DNA of 64,000 nucleotides from Phycisphaerales bacterium UBA3190 (GTDB taxonomy: Bacteria > Planctomycetota > Phycisphaerae > Phycisphaerales > UBA1924). The stretch spans positions 19,455-83,454 of the forward strand of contig DEXG01000032.1 in NCBI GenBank assembly GCA_002364005.1. The letters are read 5' to 3'. The notes under the pieces were generated by a model. The model was given only the letters and a program-made list of their open reading frames with translations. It did not search any database and had not been told where the DNA came from. The translations under genes were made by a program, and so were the position numbers. Shown one piece after another: positions 23,254-31,916 of the stretch (within the stretch, counting starts at the first letter, position 1; every line of letters starts with the position of its first letter).

Positions 23254-25302
23254 TCACAACCCCGGCAGCACCGGAGGCCACGCCCGCACGGGCTGGTTGT
23301 TGCGTGCATCCTCTGGCGTCTTGGGCGTCGCGTCGAATCCCACTCGATCGCAGCCATGCGACTGATCCCAGACCGCATCCCGTGAAGCGTCGCAGTTGGC
23401 CACCCAGTGAAACAGGGCACGGTGGTGATCGTGGACATCCACGCCCCGCCCCAGCACCGCGATGAATCGCAATGCCGATTCCTGCTCGAAGAATGCCCGC
23501 AGAACCCGCTGCCCCAGCCCGGCATGCTCCGGCTCATCGACATCCCGGTCCACCCGGAGAAACAGCCAGCCCGGCGTCGCTTCGGGAGCCGATGCTTCCA
23601 GCACCCCATCGATCGACCGGGCGATGCCGACCGCGTGCTCCCGGTCCTCAACCGTCGGCAGGGCCGTGCGTGGCTTGATCAGTCTTCCATCGAGGTCTTC
23701 GCCCGCGATCTTCCGCGTCGCATCAAAGCCCAGCTTCATCCCCGAACCCAGGCGCGGTGCGGCATGATCGAGAATGTCCAACGCCCCATGCACCCGCTCG
23801 ATATCACGCGATGGCTTGCAGTGCTCATACAGCGCCGTCATCACCGCCGTCAGGTCGTGCACATCGACATCATGATCCACGATGAACAGGTTCTTCGTCC
23901 AGGCCATCTGCCCCGCACCCCAAATGCCATGCATGACCTTGCGGGCATGCAGCGGGTAGTGCTTGCTGATCTGGATATGGGCGACATTGTGAAACGCGCC
24001 GTACATGGGCAGGTCGTAGTCCTCAATATCCGGCAGGATCGTCTTGAGCAGCGGACGCATGATGCGTTCCGTCGCCTTGCCCAGGAAGTAATCCTCCTGC
24101 GGCGGGAGCCCCACGATCGTCGTCGGGTAGACCGCGTTCTGGCGATGCGTGAACGCGGTCACCTCAACGATGGGATAGCGATCGGGCATGGAGTAGAAAC
24201 CGGTGTGGTCCCCGAACGGGCCTTCGAAGACGGCGCCATCACCGAGCGGGCCGCTGTCGGTTTCACGCGGGTCCCAGCCGGGATACCCCGCATCGGTGCT
24301 GACCCTCCCCTCGATCACCATCTCCGCATCAGCAGGCACCCACAGCGGCACCGTTTTCGCACGGCACAGCCGCACACCCTTGCCCTGCAGGAACCCCGCC
24401 ATCAGCAGCTCCGAAATCCCCGGCGGCAGCGGGCAGGTCGCGCCATAGGGTAAAGCCGAGGGACCACCGAGCGCGATCGCCACGGGCATCGGCTCGCCCA
24501 GCTTCTTCCACGATCGCCAATGCGACGCCCCGTCGTGGTGCATGTGCCAGTGCATCGCCAGCCGGTTCTTGCCCAGCAGCTGCACGCGATACATCCCGAT
24601 GTTGTGGCTCTTGGGTTTCGGGTCGTCCCGATCGTCGGCATGAATCGTGTGGATCCCCGCCAGCGTGATGAACCGCCCGCGATACCGCTCGTCCCATTCC
24701 TGCTCGCTGATCTCTGGGTGCCCCAGCCCGGCCAGCTGATCGTTGATCCCCGCCGGGTACCCCACCGCCTCGAAGTCGCCATCATGTTCCCAGCACCGCA
24801 GGATCGGCAACCGGGTCAGGTCGACCTGCTCGCCCGTCTTGACCACCTGCTGACACACTCCGGGCGAACGCAGCCGCTTGGGCCCGATCTTCAGCAACGG
24901 CGCGAACTGCTTGGCCTTGGCAATCGCCTCACCCAACGATCGCGGCGGCTCGGGCTTGACCAGCCCACCGATCTGCTCGGCGATGGCATCGAGCGGCCGA
25001 TCACCCAACGCCATCTCCATACGCCGGTATGATCCAAAGGCATTGATCAGCAGCGGAAAATCGCTGCCGATCGGTTTTTCATAGAGCAGGGCCGAGCCGC
25101 CCAGGTGCGCAAACTCCGGGTCATTGGCCCGCGAGGATTCCGAGCCGGGCTTGGGCGCGGCCGTTTTGGATTCCGCGTCCGTTTGTTTAGCGATCTCCAG
25201 CACCGGATCGACGCCTTCGCTGATACGCTTCAACTCGCCCGACTGGTCGAGGGCGTCGATAAACTGGTGCAGATCGCGATACATGCCGAAGGATATGTCC
25301 AT
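23254..25302 (-). CDS. UbiD-family prenylated-FMN decarboxylase, long form
   Basis: The 682-residue protein has the UbiD hallmarks: HWHMHHDGASHWR, ALGGPSALPYGA, EMVIEGRV, GPFGDHTGFYS, GLPPQEDYFLGKATERI and IVDHDVDVHDL. UbiD enzymes need prenylated FMN and decarboxylate aromatic or alpha,beta-unsaturated acids in ubiquinone or menaquinone (including futalosine-route) synthesis; which one is not shown. It is about 180 residues longer than E. coli UbiD. The extra C-terminal part repeats the FIVxxxxVDVHD...GFDAT module (first copy about 470-535, second about 609-675). The start is ATG 25302, which overlaps the divergent gene start, or ATG 25284. Confidence 0.9.
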   Translation of the reverse strand: MDISFGMYRDLHQFIDALDQSGELKRISEGVDPVLEIAKQTDAESKTAAPKPGSESSRANDPEFAHLGGSALLYEKPIGSDFPLLINAFGSYRRMEMALGDRPLDAIAEQIGGLVKPEPPRSLGEAIAKAKQFAPLLKIGPKRLRSPGVCQQVVKTGEQVDLTRLPILRCWEHDGDFEAVGYPAGINDQLAGLGHPEISEQEWDERYRGRFITLAGIHTIHADDRDDPKPKSHNIGMYRVQLLGKNRLAMHWHMHHDGASHWRSWKKLGEPMPVAIALGGPSALPYGATCPLPPGISELLMAGFLQGKGVRLCRAKTVPLWVPADAEMVIEGRVSTDAGYPGWDPRETDSGPLGDGAVFEGPFGDHTGFYSMPDRYPIVEVTAFTHRQNAVYPTTIVGLPPQEDYFLGKATERIMRPLLKTILPDIEDYDLPMYGAFHNVAHIQISKHYPLHARKVMHGIWGAGQMAWTKNLFIVDHDVDVHDLTAVMTALYEHCKPSRDIERVHGALDILDHAAPRLGSGMKLGFDATRKIAGEDLDGRLIKPRTALPTVEDREHAVGIARSIDGVLEASAPEATPGWLFLRVDRDVDEPEHAGLGQRVLRAFFEQESALRFIAVLGRGVDVHDHHRALFHWVANCDASRDAVWDQSHGCDRVGFDATPKTPEDARNNQPVRAWPPVLPGL

Positions 25303-25960
25303 GAGTGAACCAAAGCCGACCGAAAGCGCGAGCGATCCCCAGCCCGCGTTTGTCTACGCCACCACCCGCGACTGGCCGGGCTACTTCGAAGTGACCCAGG
25401 GGCGTCCGCCCCGCGAAACGCTGCTCCACGCGTTGGAGCTGTATTCGAACGAACCAACCGATCAGACGCGCTGTGCCGTCGATCTCGGCTGCGGCGAGGG
25501 ACGCGACACCGCCGAGCTCCTCCGCGCCGGATGGCGTGTCCACGCGATCGACGGCCACCCCGACGGGCTCACCCGCCTCATGCACCGAAACGACCACGAC
25601 GCCCACGATCGCCTGACCATGCAGCTGGCCCCCTTCGAACGCATCGATCCCCCCCGCTGCGACCTGCTCAACGCAAGCTTCTCGCTCCCATTCTGCGAAC
25701 CCGCCCACTTCGAGTCCCTCTGGGACCGCATCGTCGAAGCGATCAACGAGGGCGGACGGTTCTCAGGCCAGCTCTTCGGCGATCGTGACTCATGGGCCGC
25801 CATCCCCGACCGCTCACACCACACCCGCGAGCAGGTCGAAGCATTTCTTGCCCCATTTTCCATCGAAATGCTGAAAGAAGAAGAGCGAGAAGGCCAAGAC
25901 TGCAATGGGATCAGCAAACACTGGCATGTCTATCACATTGTCGCTCGCAAGAACGGGTAG
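25301..25960 (+). CDS. Class I SAM-dependent methyltransferase
   Basis: The 219-residue protein has the SAM-binding motif I AVDLGCGEGRDTAEL and the acidic end of strand 2 (VHAIDGHPDG), with a strand-4 region DLLNASFSLPF. The arrangement resembles TehB/methyltransferase-25-like enzymes, but the substrate is unknown. The start 25301 has AAGGA seven bases upstream. It is divergent from the UbiD gene, with their start codons touching or overlapping by two bases. It ends 30 bases before the ABC transporter genes on the same strand. Confidence 0.85.
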   Translation: MSEPKPTESASDPQPAFVYATTRDWPGYFEVTQGRPPRETLLHALELYSNEPTDQTRCAVDLGCGEGRDTAELLRAGWRVHAIDGHPDGLTRLMHRNDHDAHDRLTMQLAPFERIDPPRCDLLNASFSLPFCEPAHFESLWDRIVEAINEGGRFSGQLFGDRDSWAAIPDRSHHTREQVEAFLAPFSIEMLKEEEREGQDCNGISKHWHVYHIVARKNG

Positions 25961-25990
25961 ACTCATCGAACACCTTCGGGAGATTCATAT

Positions 25991-26965
25991 ATGGAAGCGG
26001 TGATCGATGTTCGCGGCGTAGAGAAAATGTACAAGGGGCGGGTCCACGCGCTCCGTGGTGTCGACCTCAAAGTCGGCAGCGGCGAGATCTTCGGCCTGCT
26101 CGGCCCCAACGGCGCAGGCAAGTCCACGCTCGTCAAGGTCCTGCTCACCGTGATCCGCGCCACCAAATGCGAGGGCTCACTCCTGGGCGCCAAGGTCGGC
26201 GACAAGAGCGTGCTCAGCCAGGTTGGCTACCTGCCCGAACACCACAACTTCCCCAAGTACCTCACCAGCCGACAGCTGCTCCGCCACTTCGGGGCCATGG
26301 CTGGCGTCGATCGCTCGGTTCGTAACAGCAAAGCCGAGGAACTCCTCGAACTGGTCGGCATGAAAGACTGGTCCGACAGCAAGCTCGGGAGCTACTCCAA
26401 GGGCATGCGCCAACGCGTCGGCATCGCCCAGGCGCTCATGAACGACCCGAAGCTCGTCATCCTCGACGAACCAACCGACGGCGTCGACCCCATCGGCCGC
26501 AAGGACATCCGCGAAATCCTCACCCGACTCAAAGACGAGGGACGCACCGTCTTCCTCAACTCCCACCTGCTCAGCGAGCTTGAGATGGTCTGCGACCGCG
26601 TCGCCATCATGGTCCACGGGCTCATGCGTCAGCAGGGCACCATTGAAGAACTCACCGACGGCCAGAGCGGATACGCCATCCGAGCGACCACCGCGATCGG
26701 CAGCGATGTCCGATCAACGGTCCAAGCCAAGCTGCAGGGCGTCGACGCCATCGAGACCAAGGACCCAACCGAGCTGGTCTTTGCGACCAGCGATGCCGAG
26801 GTCGTCCAGCCCGTCATCGATACCCTGCGATCACAAGGTGTCTCCATCAAAGCGTTCGGATTCCGACGCCCATCACTCGAAGATCTGTTCGTGAAAGCGG
26901 TCCAAGAGCACCCCGGTGGCGCCACGCCCGGTGCCCAACGAAACAAGAAGGGGGCACGCTCATGA
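25991..26965 (+). CDS. ABC transporter ATP-binding protein
   Basis: The 324-residue nucleotide-binding subunit has Walker A GPNGAGKST (38-46), signature SKGMRQR (variant of LSGGQ) and Walker B LVILDEPTDGVDP, followed by the NSHLLSE H-loop. The C-terminal 90 residues form the extra domain found in exporters of the NatA/CcmA-like group. It overlaps the permease gene by four bases (ATGA), so it drives that permease. The cargo is unknown; such pairs often handle drugs, Na+ or polysaccharide. Confidence 0.93.
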   Translation: MEAVIDVRGVEKMYKGRVHALRGVDLKVGSGEIFGLLGPNGAGKSTLVKVLLTVIRATKCEGSLLGAKVGDKSVLSQVGYLPEHHNFPKYLTSRQLLRHFGAMAGVDRSVRNSKAEELLELVGMKDWSDSKLGSYSKGMRQRVGIAQALMNDPKLVILDEPTDGVDPIGRKDIREILTRLKDEGRTVFLNSHLLSELEMVCDRVAIMVHGLMRQQGTIEELTDGQSGYAIRATTAIGSDVRSTVQAKLQGVDAIETKDPTELVFATSDAEVVQPVIDTLRSQGVSIKAFGFRRPSLEDLFVKAVQEHPGGATPGAQRNKKGARS

Positions 26966-28122
26966 TCCTGATGCAAACCAAAGCGATGTTCATCGACGCC
27001 TACCGCGAGTTGAACGCCAAGAAGCTCTTCTGGATCACCCTGGGCCTCAACCTGTTCGCGGTCATCATATTCGCATCCCTGGGCATCAATGAACGCGGCT
27101 TCAGTATCCTCTTCTGGACATTCGAGGGTCGATTCAACACATCCGTGCTCTCCGAAGCCGCGTTCTACAAACTCGAGTTCCTGACCTGGGGCGTCCCCTG
27201 GTGGCTCAGCAAACTGGCAACCACCTTGGCGCTGATCTCCACCGCGAGCATCATCCCCGATCTCGTCTCAGGCGGCACTATCGAGCCCCAGCTTTCCAAG
27301 CCCATCGGTCGCGTTCGCCTGTTCCTCACCAAGTACCTCACCGGGCTGCTCTTCGTCGCGGTCCAGATCTTCGTCTTCAGCTTCGGCAGCTTCCTCGTGC
27401 TGGGGATCCGTGCCGGCAGCTGGGAGTTCGGGCTCTTCCTCGCCGTCCCCATCGTCCTGGCCTTCTTCAGCTACATCTTCGCTTTCTGCGCGTTCATGGG
27501 CCTGCTCACACGCTCGACCATCGCCGCCCTGCTGCTGACCATGCTCTTCTGGTTCACACTCTTCGTCGTCCACACGGGCGAGGGGATCATGATCTTCCAG
27601 CGCGAAGAGGCCGCGCTCCGTATGGAAGACGGCCCCGAAAAAATCGCCGCCCAGGAACGCTTCGCCACGCGACGCATCGAACAACTCCGCGAGCAAGGCA
27701 GGCCCATCCCCGGCGAGGGCGACGAGCCACTCCCCGAGGGCATCCCCGACGCGCTCCAAGCCATCAACCCCACACTCGGCAGCGCCCGCGAAGAACTGGC
27801 AAGCGCCGAGACCGCCTACGAAACCTGGTCCACTTGGGCACGCGTCACATCGGGGCTCAAGTTCGTCCTGCCCAAGACACAAGAGACGATCGGCCTGCTC
27901 GAACGCAACCTCATCAGCGAGGACGAGGTCAGCGGCCTGACCGACATGATCGAGCAGATGAACCAGGAAGGCGGCGGGAACTCGGGCGACCCGAGACTCG
28001 GCGAACGCGTCGAAGCGGTTTACGACGCACGCTCCATCGGCTGGATCCTCGGCACCTCATTCGTCTTCGAGGGCGTCCTGCTCGGGGTCTGCTGCCTGAT
28101 CTTCGCCCGTCGCGACTTCTAG
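26962..28122 (+). CDS. ABC-2 type transporter permease
   Basis: The 386-residue membrane protein has at least five or six hydrophobic segments, near residues 14-35, 82-100, 118-140, 145-200 and 360-380. A large soluble loop (about 210-330) between the last helices is probably periplasmic. It ends in CLIFARRDF, typical of ABC-2 permeases. It starts inside the ATP-binding gene by an ATGA overlap. Its stop codon overlaps the stop of proC on the other strand through CTAG, so the two are packed tail to tail. Confidence 0.88.
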   Translation: MILMQTKAMFIDAYRELNAKKLFWITLGLNLFAVIIFASLGINERGFSILFWTFEGRFNTSVLSEAAFYKLEFLTWGVPWWLSKLATTLALISTASIIPDLVSGGTIEPQLSKPIGRVRLFLTKYLTGLLFVAVQIFVFSFGSFLVLGIRAGSWEFGLFLAVPIVLAFFSYIFAFCAFMGLLTRSTIAALLLTMLFWFTLFVVHTGEGIMIFQREEAALRMEDGPEKIAAQERFATRRIEQLREQGRPIPGEGDEPLPEGIPDALQAINPTLGSAREELASAETAYETWSTWARVTSGLKFVLPKTQETIGLLERNLISEDEVSGLTDMIEQMNQEGGGNSGDPRLGERVEAVYDARSIGWILGTSFVFEGVLLGVCCLIFARRDF

Positions 28123-28958
28123 CTCGACCGACCCAGTTCCACGCCACGATCCCGCGCCGCCGTAATCGCGGCCACAATCGCCCCCATCACCCCATGCTCA
28201 TCGAGCGTGGTTGTGGCGGCATAGGTCGTCCCGTTCTTGCTGGTCACCTTGGCACGCAACGCGCCGGGCATCTCATCACTATTGCCCAGCAGTGTCGCCG
28301 AACCCAGCACCGTCTGGCGCACGATGGTGCTCGCCTGCTCACGGGTAAAACCAACCGACTCGGCGGCTTGCATCATCCCCTCGGCAAGATAGAAGATGTA
28401 CGCCGGGCCCGAACCCGCCACCGCCGTGAAACCATCGATGAGCGATTCCGGAATCTCGATGACCTCCCCCACAGCCAAGAAGAGGCGACGCACAGATTCA
28501 AGATCATCCGCATGTGCCCCCTGATCATTGGCGATCGCGCTCATCCCCAACCCGATCTGGGCCGGGGTGTTGGGCATGACCCGAATCACCCGATCCTCCT
28601 CGCGCACCAAGCCGCGGATCGCATCGATCTTTGTCCCAGCCAGAATCGAGACGAAGGTACTGGGCGGGGTCTGCTGCCCGCGCATCGCCTCGACGAGGGG
28701 AGGCAGGGCCTCAGCGAGGATCTGCGGCTTCACAGCCAGCAGCACCAGCGGACGCCCACCTTCCTGCCGCGTAAGCCAGCTGATCGCATCTGAGGGGCTG
28801 TTGAACGCATGTTCGAAGAGTTCCCGCCGATCGGCATTGGGATCGAGCGCCGCAACGAGGCCTGGGTTGAGCGTGCCGCCGTTCTGAGCCCCGGCCATGA
28901 TCGCGTGGGCCATATTGCCCGCGCCCAGCGTCAGGAGTGGTGATTCGAGTGTCTGCAT
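28119..28958 (-). CDS. proC: Pyrroline-5-carboxylate reductase
   Basis: ProC reduces pyrroline-5-carboxylate to L-proline using NAD(P)H, the last step of proline synthesis. The 279-residue protein has the Rossmann start LTLGAGNMAHAIMAG, the conserved VLAVKPQ, RVMPNTPAQIG, and the C-terminal signature GSGPAYIF plus ASTIVRQTVLGSATLL. Length and motifs fit the family. It is alone on its strand and divergent from accA. Confidence 0.95.
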   Translation of the reverse strand: MQTLESPLLTLGAGNMAHAIMAGAQNGGTLNPGLVAALDPNADRRELFEHAFNSPSDAISWLTRQEGGRPLVLLAVKPQILAEALPPLVEAMRGQQTPPSTFVSILAGTKIDAIRGLVREEDRVIRVMPNTPAQIGLGMSAIANDQGAHADDLESVRRLFLAVGEVIEIPESLIDGFTAVAGSGPAYIFYLAEGMMQAAESVGFTREQASTIVRQTVLGSATLLGNSDEMPGALRAKVTSKNGTTYAATTTLDEHGVMGAIVAAITAARDRGVELGRSS

Positions 28959-29037
28959 GCTTCACTGTACCCTTTGCATCGCTTGGATGGTACAATTCAG
29001 CGTCCGAGCCCCAGTGATCGCCGTTTGCGAGGTATCC

Positions 29038-30090
29038 ATGTCGAGTTTCTATCAGCTTGCGTTCGAAAAACCCATTGTTGAACTCGATGCCCGAATCGAG
29101 CAAGCCCAGCATGTGGGCCAAGCGGAGATCCCCGCACTCGGAGGCGTCGCCGAACAAGCCGGCAGCGATCCCGCATCGGCCAAGGACGATCTCAAGAAGC
29201 TGATCAAGCAACGAGAGAAGACCCTCAAGAAGATCTACAAGGATCTCTCGCCCTGGAACACCGTCCGCGTCGCACGCCACCCCGAGCGTCCGCAGACACG
29301 CGACTACATCGAGTACATGTGCCGCGACTTCGCCGAACTCTCAGGCGACCGCCGCTTCGGAGATGACCCAGCGCTGGTCACCGGCTTCGGTCGTATTGGC
29401 GGGCGCAAGTGCCTCATCGTCGGGCACCAGAAAGGCAAGACCACGCAGGAGAAGCTCGCCTGCCACTTCGGCTGCGCTCACCCCGAGGGCTACCGCAAAG
29501 CACTCGCGAAGATGAAGATCGCCGAGAAGTTCAATCTCCCCATCGTGACCTTCGTCGACACCCCCGGTGCGTATCCCGGGCTGGGTGCCGAGGAACGGGG
29601 CCAGGCCGAAGCGATCGCCAAGAACCTCATGGAGATGGCCCGCATCAAAGTCCCAATCGTGAGCATCATCATCGGAGAGGGCGGCTCTGGCGGTGCCTTG
29701 GGGATCGCCGTCGCCGATCGTGTCGCCATGCTTGCGTACTCGTGGTACTCGGTGATCTCGCCCGAGGGCTGCGCCGCGATCCTCTGGAAAGAGGCCAACG
29801 AGACCACCAACACCGCCGCGGCCGACGCCCTGCACCTGACGGCCAAGGATAATCTCAAGCTGGGGATTGTCGATTCGGTCATCGAAGAGCCCCTGGGCGG
29901 GGCACACCGGGACCATGCGACGGCCTCAGCGAATCTGGAGGCCTGGATCGTCGCCGAACTCGATGAACTCTCCAAAATGAGCCCCGAAGCCCTCGTGAAC
30001 GCCCGTTACGAGCGATTCAGGCGTCTGGGAGAGTACGACGAGTACACCGAAACCGCCCCAGATCAGGCCGAAGAGACCCAACCGGCCTGA
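29038..30090 (+). CDS. accA: Acetyl-CoA carboxylase carboxyltransferase subunit alpha
   Basis: AccA with AccD transfers CO2 from carboxybiotin to acetyl-CoA, making malonyl-CoA for fatty-acid synthesis. The 350-residue protein shows the family features: an N-terminal LAFEKPIVEL helix, VRVARHPERPQTRDYIEY, the oxyanion region VDTPGAYPGLGAEERGQ and GEGGSGGALGIAVADRV. The start ATG 29038 has GCGAGGT upstream, within a frame open much further 5'. accD is not in this window, as is common when the subunits are unlinked. Confidence 0.96.
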   Translation: MSSFYQLAFEKPIVELDARIEQAQHVGQAEIPALGGVAEQAGSDPASAKDDLKKLIKQREKTLKKIYKDLSPWNTVRVARHPERPQTRDYIEYMCRDFAELSGDRRFGDDPALVTGFGRIGGRKCLIVGHQKGKTTQEKLACHFGCAHPEGYRKALAKMKIAEKFNLPIVTFVDTPGAYPGLGAEERGQAEAIAKNLMEMARIKVPIVSIIIGEGGSGGALGIAVADRVAMLAYSWYSVISPEGCAAILWKEANETTNTAAADALHLTAKDNLKLGIVDSVIEEPLGGAHRDHATASANLEAWIVAELDELSKMSPEALVNARYERFRRLGEYDEYTETAPDQAEETQPA

Positions 30091-30203
30091 AGTTCGGCGT
30101 ATATTCGGTCGACACTTTGACCCAAACCCGGCGTGCGCCTAACCTTGTGCCCGAATGACGAGACCTGGCGGTTTCGCAAAGGTTCTTGCGTGAGGGATGC
30201 CGC

Positions 30204-30640
30204 TTGGCAAAGAAAAAAGCAGCAAAGAAGAAGACCTCGAAGAAGACCACCAAGAAGACCGCTGCTCGCAGCGCGTCGGGGTCATCTGCTGGTACCAAGA
30301 AGCCCGTCAAAAAACAGGCCGCGAAGAAAACCACCAAGAAGAAAGTGACGAAGAAAAAAGTCACCAAGAAGACCACTACAAAGAAGGTCACCAAGAAGGT
30401 CACGAAGAAGAAAGCCGTGAAGAAAAAGGTGGCCAAGAAGAGCGCGTCCAAGAAGACCGCCAAGGCGTCTTCGAAGAAAGCCTCCACCAAGAAGACCGCA
30501 AAGAAGGCCCCCGCAAAGCCCGCGGCCAAGAAGACCACGATAAAGTCTGCTGCGAAAACAACAAAGAAGACTTCAAAGAAGACTTCGAAGAAGACCACGA
30601 AGAAGGCATCGACAACAACCAAGTCATCGCCCGAAACCGC
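30204..30640 (+). repeat. Low-complexity AAG-rich coding repeat
   Basis: Strings of AAG, ACC and GCC codons encode the Lys/Thr/Ala tail. The DNA is purine-biased and internally repetitive, a likely site for slippage and length variation between strains. Confidence 0.75.
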
Positions 30641-31253
30641 TGGTTCAAAGACCAATGCCAAGTCGCCTGCCTCCGACGCCAAGTCGAAGCCCGGTGGTTC
30701 AGGCAACAGCAAGCGTCGCCGGTCTCCCAAGTCCAAGAAGCCCGAACTGGTGATGCCCGTTCGCCCGCTCCTGCTCGGCCCCAACGGCCCGTCGCTTAAG
30801 CCGCTGATCCCGTCCGGGAAAGACAACCCGCGTGCAGAATCGGTGCTCGACAATGTGACCTCGCGTCGCAAGAAGACTCCGCTGACAAAGACACAGCTCG
30901 AGAAGTACCGCTCCGTGCTCCTGGAAAAACGCGCCGAGCTGCTGGGCGAGATGCGCAGTCTCGAAGACGAGGCCCTGCGTGGTGACTCCGGTCGCAACAG
31001 CCACACATCACAGCACCTCGACGATGCGGGCTCTGAGAGCTATGAGCAATCGCTCAATCTCAACCTCGCCGCCGCGGACCGCGATCGGATCGTCGAGATC
31101 GACGCCGCTCTCGAACGCATCGAGAATCGCACCTACGGGCTCTGCGAGATGACCTTCGAGCCCATCAAGAAGGCGCGCCTCGACGAGATCCCATGGACGA
31201 GGTACACCATCGAAGCGGCAAGGGAACTCGATCGTCGAGGCGGGCGGTCTTGA
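30204..31253 (+). CDS. DksA/TraR-like protein with long Lys-rich H1-like tail
   Basis: The 349-residue protein begins with about 150 residues of KK, TKK and AKK repeats resembling histone H1. A Pro/Ser linker and a C-terminal DksA/TraR-like part follow: a coiled-coil (YRSVLLEKRAELLGEM) and a degenerate zinc-finger end (YGLCEMTFEPIKKARLDEIP) that keeps only one of four zinc Cys. DksA acts on RNA polymerase with ppGpp. With the Cys lost, zinc binding is unlikely, though coiled-coil function may remain. TTG 30204 is chosen because AGGGA lies seven bases upstream. It is followed with a TTGA overlap by lspA. Confidence 0.8.
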   Translation: MAKKKAAKKKTSKKTTKKTAARSASGSSAGTKKPVKKQAAKKTTKKKVTKKKVTKKTTTKKVTKKVTKKKAVKKKVAKKSASKKTAKASSKKASTKKTAKKAPAKPAAKKTTIKSAAKTTKKTSKKTSKKTTKKASTTTKSSPETAGSKTNAKSPASDAKSKPGGSGNSKRRRSPKSKKPELVMPVRPLLLGPNGPSLKPLIPSGKDNPRAESVLDNVTSRRKKTPLTKTQLEKYRSVLLEKRAELLGEMRSLEDEALRGDSGRNSHTSQHLDDAGSESYEQSLNLNLAAADRDRIVEIDAALERIENRTYGLCEMTFEPIKKARLDEIPWTRYTIEAARELDRRGGRS

Positions 31254-31915
31254 CTCAGGAGAAGCCAGCAGGGTCACACCGGTCAGCGGCCAGATGTCCC
31301 AGAGCGTGGACCATCCTGCTGCTGACTTCCATGCTCGGCCTATTCGCCGACCTCTGGACCAAGTGGTACGCCTTCAAACATGTCGCCGGGTTCCCCGTCG
31401 ACATCAAACGCCAGGATGTGCTCTCCGTCCCCGACCTGGGGATGCTAATCCCGCACCACGATCCCGCAACCGTCATCGACCGCGTGCTCGAGTTCACGCT
31501 CGTGCTCAACCCCGGCGCGGTGTTCGGCATCGGTGCCGGCCAACGCTGGTTCTTCATCATCTTCACCGTCATCGCCTGCGTCGTCGCCGTCGCGCTCTTC
31601 GTACGCTGGTCGCGGGCACAGGACTGGCTGGCCCACAGCGGCTTCGGCCTCATCATCGCCGGCGGGCTGGGCAACCTCTACGACCGCCTCGTCTTCGCCT
31701 GCGTGCGAGACTTCATCCACCCCCTCCCCGGTGTAAACCTGCCCTTCGGGCTCAGCTGGCCCGGCGGGAACACCGAGGTCTGGCCCTATGTCTCCAATGT
31801 CGCCGACGCGTTCCTCATCGTGGGCATCGTCTTCCTGATGATCCACGCCTGGCGTCTCCCCGATGGACAGGAAACGCCCGACGAGGCCCCCGCCGAGTCC
31901 AAACCGAACACCTGA
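31250..31915 (+). CDS. lspA: Lipoprotein signal peptidase (signal peptidase II)
   Basis: LspA cleaves lipoprotein signal peptides in the inner membrane before the lipobox Cys. The 221-residue protein has the expected motifs: ADLWTKW at the first helix end, LNPGAVFGI, GGLGNLYDRLV with the first catalytic Asp, and the second in YVSNVADAFLI. An extra loop of about 20 residues (PLPGVNLPFGLSWPGGN) sits between the two Asp motifs. The TTG at 31250 shares bases with the stop of the upstream gene; an alternative start would lie inside that gene. The many lipoproteins predicted here depend on this enzyme. Confidence 0.9.
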   Translation: MTQEKPAGSHRSAARCPRAWTILLLTSMLGLFADLWTKWYAFKHVAGFPVDIKRQDVLSVPDLGMLIPHHDPATVIDRVLEFTLVLNPGAVFGIGAGQRWFFIIFTVIACVVAVALFVRWSRAQDWLAHSGFGLIIAGGLGNLYDRLVFACVRDFIHPLPGVNLPFGLSWPGGNTEVWPYVSNVADAFLIVGIVFLMIHAWRLPDGQETPDEAPAESKPNT

Positions 31916-31916
31916 A

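Noticed and set aside
27201..28793. 530-codon ORF across the ABC permease and proC
   Set aside because: It is a shadow frame rich in Arg/His/Pro, overlapping two clear genes on both strands.
28950..29037. Sigma-70 promoter for accA around a TACAAT at about 29000
   Set aside because: A -10-like TACAAT is present but I could not find a -35 match at 16-18 bases.
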